Assembly (NCBI RefSeq): GCF_000378305.1
Contig: NZ_KB899538.1
Span: forward strand, 1,148,001 to 1,212,000
Direction of reading: 5' to 3'
DNA: 64,000 nt
From: Thioalkalivibrio sp. ALJ12
GTDB lineage: Bacteria; Pseudomonadota; Gammaproteobacteria; Ectothiorhodospirales; Ectothiorhodospiraceae
Below, in pieces: positions 62,073 to 64,000 of this stretch; the stretch's first letter is position 1; every line of letters starts with the position of its first letter. Below the pieces are notes generated by a model. It made no database searches. It had not been told where the DNA came from and saw only the letters and a program-made list of their open reading frames with translations. Both the position numbers and the translations under genes were made by a program.

Positions 62073-64000
62073 TCAGTCCGCGGCGTGCGAGATGGCCCAG
62101 CAGCGATGGGGTGGGGGTGGGCGGCGGAAATCCTCGTCCAGCGTCTCGCGAGTGATCTCGCGGACTTCCAGGCCCGCGAGGGACTCAGTGTCGAGTTCGA
62201 AGCGGCGGCGGTTGGTCGAGAAGTACAGGATGCCGCCCTCGGTCAGCAGGCGCGCGGCGTCCCGGATCAGTTCGACATGGTCGCGTTGCACCTCGAAGTT
62301 CGCCTCGGTGCGTTTCGAGTTCGAGAAGGTCGGGGGATCGAGGAAGATCCGCTCGAAGCGCAGCGCCGGGTCGTCTGCGGCCTCCCGTACCCAGGTGATG
62401 CAGTCGGCACGCAGCAGCGCATGGGTGTCGGGGCGCCGCCGACTGCGCCCATCGCGCACGCTGGCCTCGAAGCCGTTGGCCGCGAGGTTGTCGGCGGCCC
62501 AGTCGAGGTAGGTATTGGACAGGTCCACCGAGACGGTCTGGCGGGCGCCCCCCACGGCGGCATGGGCACTGACCGCGGCGGTGTAGCAGAACAGGTTCAG
62601 CAACCGCAGTCCGCGGCATTCTTCCTGCAGGCGGCGACGCATCGGGCGGTGGTCCAGGAACAGGCCGCTGTCCAGATAGGCATCCAGCTCTACCTTCAGC
62701 CGGCAGCCGTGTTCCTCGACCCAGAAGGGGGCGGGTTGTGCGGTCTCGGCGCGCTGGTACTGCGAGCGACCCTTCTGGGCGCGCCGCTGCTTGTAGTGCA
62801 GGTGGGCGGGCGCGACGCCGGTGACCTCCAGGGTCGCGGCCAGCGCCCCGCGCAGGCGTGCCTCGGCGCGCGCGGGTTCGACCGAGGCCGGGGCGGCGAA
62901 CTCCTGCAGATGCAGGTGCACGGAGCCGTCGGTGGCCTGGTAGCGGTCGATCAGAAGCGGGTATTCGTCGAGGTCCGCGCTGTAGATGCGGTAGCAGGTC
63001 ACGCCCTGGCGCCGCGCCCACCGATCCAGGTGCTTCAGGTTCTTGCGCAGGCGGTTGGCGAACTCGGGTGCAGGGGCTGCCGCCTCGGCCTGTCCCTCGC
63101 GGGCATGGATGTCGAACTCCAGCAGCTGGCAGTCGATCGGGCCGTTGTGTACGCGGTACTTGCGCGTGGCCCGCAGCCCGAGGCGGCGGGAGTCGGTGGT
63201 GTCCGCGACCAGCAGGGCCACCTGCCAGCCGCCAAAGGCCTGTTTGAGGTGCTCGCCCAGCAGGCTGTAGAGCTTGATCAGTTCGGGCTGGTCGCCGATG
63301 CGTTCGCCGTAGGGCGGGTTGCTGATCAGCAGCCCGTTCGGTGCGGGGGGCGTGAGGGTCAGCACGTCGGCGACCTCGAAGCGGGTGCAGGCGGCGACTC
63401 CGGCTGTGCGGGCCGCCTGGCGCGCGGCCTGCACCGCGCGCGGGTCGCGATCCGACCCCAGCAGCGTCGGGCCCTGCCAGGGGCGGACCGCCGCCTGGGC
63501 CGTATCCACACAGCGCTGCCACAGGGCGGCGTCGTGCCCGGCCCAGCCCTGCGGACGGAAGTCCTGGCGCAGCAGCCCGGGAGCGGTGTGCGTGGCGATC
63601 AGGGCGGCCTCGATCACCAGGGTGCCGCTGCCGCAGAACGGGTCCAGCAGCTGCGCCTGTTCCGGGTCGTCCTCGACGCGTGCGGGCCAGCCGGCACGGG
63701 CGAGCAGGGCCGCGGCGAGGTTCTCGCGCAGCGGGGCCGCCCCTCCGGCGCCGCGATAGCCGCGCCGGTGCAGGCCGCCATTGCCGATATCCACGGACAG
63801 CCGGGCGTGATCCCCCTGCAGCTGCAGCAGGATGCGGACGTCCGGGTGTTTCGGGTCCACGTCCGGGCGGGCGCCGGTTGCCTCGCGGAAGGCGTCGGCC
63901 ACCGCGTCCTTGATGCGTACCCCGGCGAAGTGGGTATGGCGGATGTGGCGGCTCTTGCCGCCGACCTCGACCGCGAAGGTCGCACCGGGGTCCAGCAGCG
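62073..64000 (-). CDS. rlmL: RlmKL, bifunctional 23S rRNA methyltransferase (5' end missing)
   Basis: This enzyme makes m2G2445 (RlmL part) and m7G2069 (RlmK part) in 23S rRNA. The window holds about 642 C-terminal codons; the start is beyond base 64000. The visible N-terminal part is a THUMP domain. The RlmL methyltransferase has LDPFCGSGTLVIEAALIA and ISNPPYGERI, with NPPY as catalytic motif. The RlmK part has LNLFCYTAAVSAHAAVGGA and ERIFLDPPTFSNSKRT. The stop lies about 95 bases after the sorB terminator. Confidence 0.93.
   Translation of the reverse strand, partial: LLDPGATFAVEVGGKSRHIRHTHFAGVRIKDAVADAFREATGARPDVDPKHPDVRILLQLQGDHARLSVDIGNGGLHRRGYRGAGGAAPLRENLAAALLARAGWPARVEDDPEQAQLLDPFCGSGTLVIEAALIATHTAPGLLRQDFRPQGWAGHDAALWQRCVDTAQAAVRPWQGPTLLGSDRDPRAVQAARQAARTAGVAACTRFEVADVLTLTPPAPNGLLISNPPYGERIGDQPELIKLYSLLGEHLKQAFGGWQVALLVADTTDSRRLGLRATRKYRVHNGPIDCQLLEFDIHAREGQAEAAAPAPEFANRLRKNLKHLDRWARRQGVTCYRIYSADLDEYPLLIDRYQATDGSVHLHLQEFAAPASVEPARAEARLRGALAATLEVTGVAPAHLHYKQRRAQKGRSQYQRAETAQPAPFWVEEHGCRLKVELDAYLDSGLFLDHRPMRRRLQEECRGLRLLNLFCYTAAVSAHAAVGGARQTVSVDLSNTYLDWAADNLAANGFEASVRDGRSRRRPDTHALLRADCITWVREAADDPALRFERIFLDPPTFSNSKRTEANFEVQRDHVELIRDAARLLTEGGILYFSTNRRRFELDTESLAGLEVREITRETLDEDFRRPPPPHRCWAISHAAD

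Overview
The window is chromosomal DNA of a high-GC (about 65%) gammaproteobacterium that oxidises sulfur chemolithotrophically. A sulfur-oxidising Ectothiorhodospiraceae such as Thioalkalivibrio fits best. This is inferred from three things: the edge of a SoxB gene, a complete sulfur-oxidising heterodisulfide-reductase-like (sHdr) locus with lipoate-binding proteins, and a sulfite dehydrogenase pair. Many proteins are rich in Asp and Glu, as expected for a salt- or alkali-adapted cell. No rRNA, tRNA, CRISPR array, insertion sequence or prophage was recognised.

Layout. (1) 1-2.3 kb, minus strand: the 5' end of soxB, a BepA-like M48 protease and a small protein of unknown function. (2) 2.5-15.3 kb, plus strand: the core sulfur locus, rhodanese-tusA-shdrC1-B1-A-H-C2-B2-lbpA1-dsrE-lbpA2, followed by the lipoate-assembly genes lipS1-sLpl(AB)-lipT-lipS2. 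Internal terminators and hairpins punctuate it. (3) 15.5-20.1 kb: a FadL-type outer-membrane protein, an exported protein of unknown function, and a short run that includes a second lipoate-ligase-like protein and a degenerate receiver domain. (4) 20.1-30 kb: a small unknown gene, a CbbQ/CbbO-type MoxR-vWA pair coupled to a histone-deacetylase-family amidohydrolase, then on the minus strand a START-like protein, an MFS carrier and two membrane-associated GTPases. (5) 30.2-34.3 kb: rarA, a TVP38-type membrane protein, two TIGR-type transferases, a small membrane protein and an orphan DsrE-like protein. (6) 34.5-47.2 kb: a complete nitrate-assimilation operon (NIT-ANTAR antiterminator, structured leader RNA, nrtABD, nirB, nirD, nasA, cysG, hemD-like). 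(7) 47.2-53 kb, minus strand: acyl-CoA ligase, NicO-family metal transporter, DUF1007 protein, cysS, hisI. (8) 53-64 kb: a PAS-only membrane protein, an M14 deacylase, a TauE/SafE permease, a repeat element, a CobW-type GTPase, an S10 peptidase, an FKBP-rhodanese fusion, a SorAB-like sulfite dehydrogenase and the truncated rlmKL.

How the genes work together. Rhodanese, TusA and DsrE are sulfur-carrier proteins that would deliver persulfide sulfur to the cytoplasmic sHdr complex. That complex oxidises it with the lipoylated LbpA proteins as partners. LipS1, LipS2, sLpl(AB) and LipT make and attach the lipoate. Sulfite formed could be exported (TauE/SafE) and oxidised in the periplasm by SorAB, while SoxB belongs to periplasmic thiosulfate oxidation. 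The nitrate operon is a self-contained assimilation unit, including the siroheme synthesis needed by NirB, and looks controlled by NasR-type transcription attenuation.

The core sHdr-LbpA-Lip system is already described in the literature. The least explained parts are the second ligase-like operon (18.1-20.1 kb), the FKBP-rhodanese fusion next to sorA, the CbbQ/O-deacetylase unit without RubisCO, and the Zur-like site overlapping a possibly leaderless nicO start.
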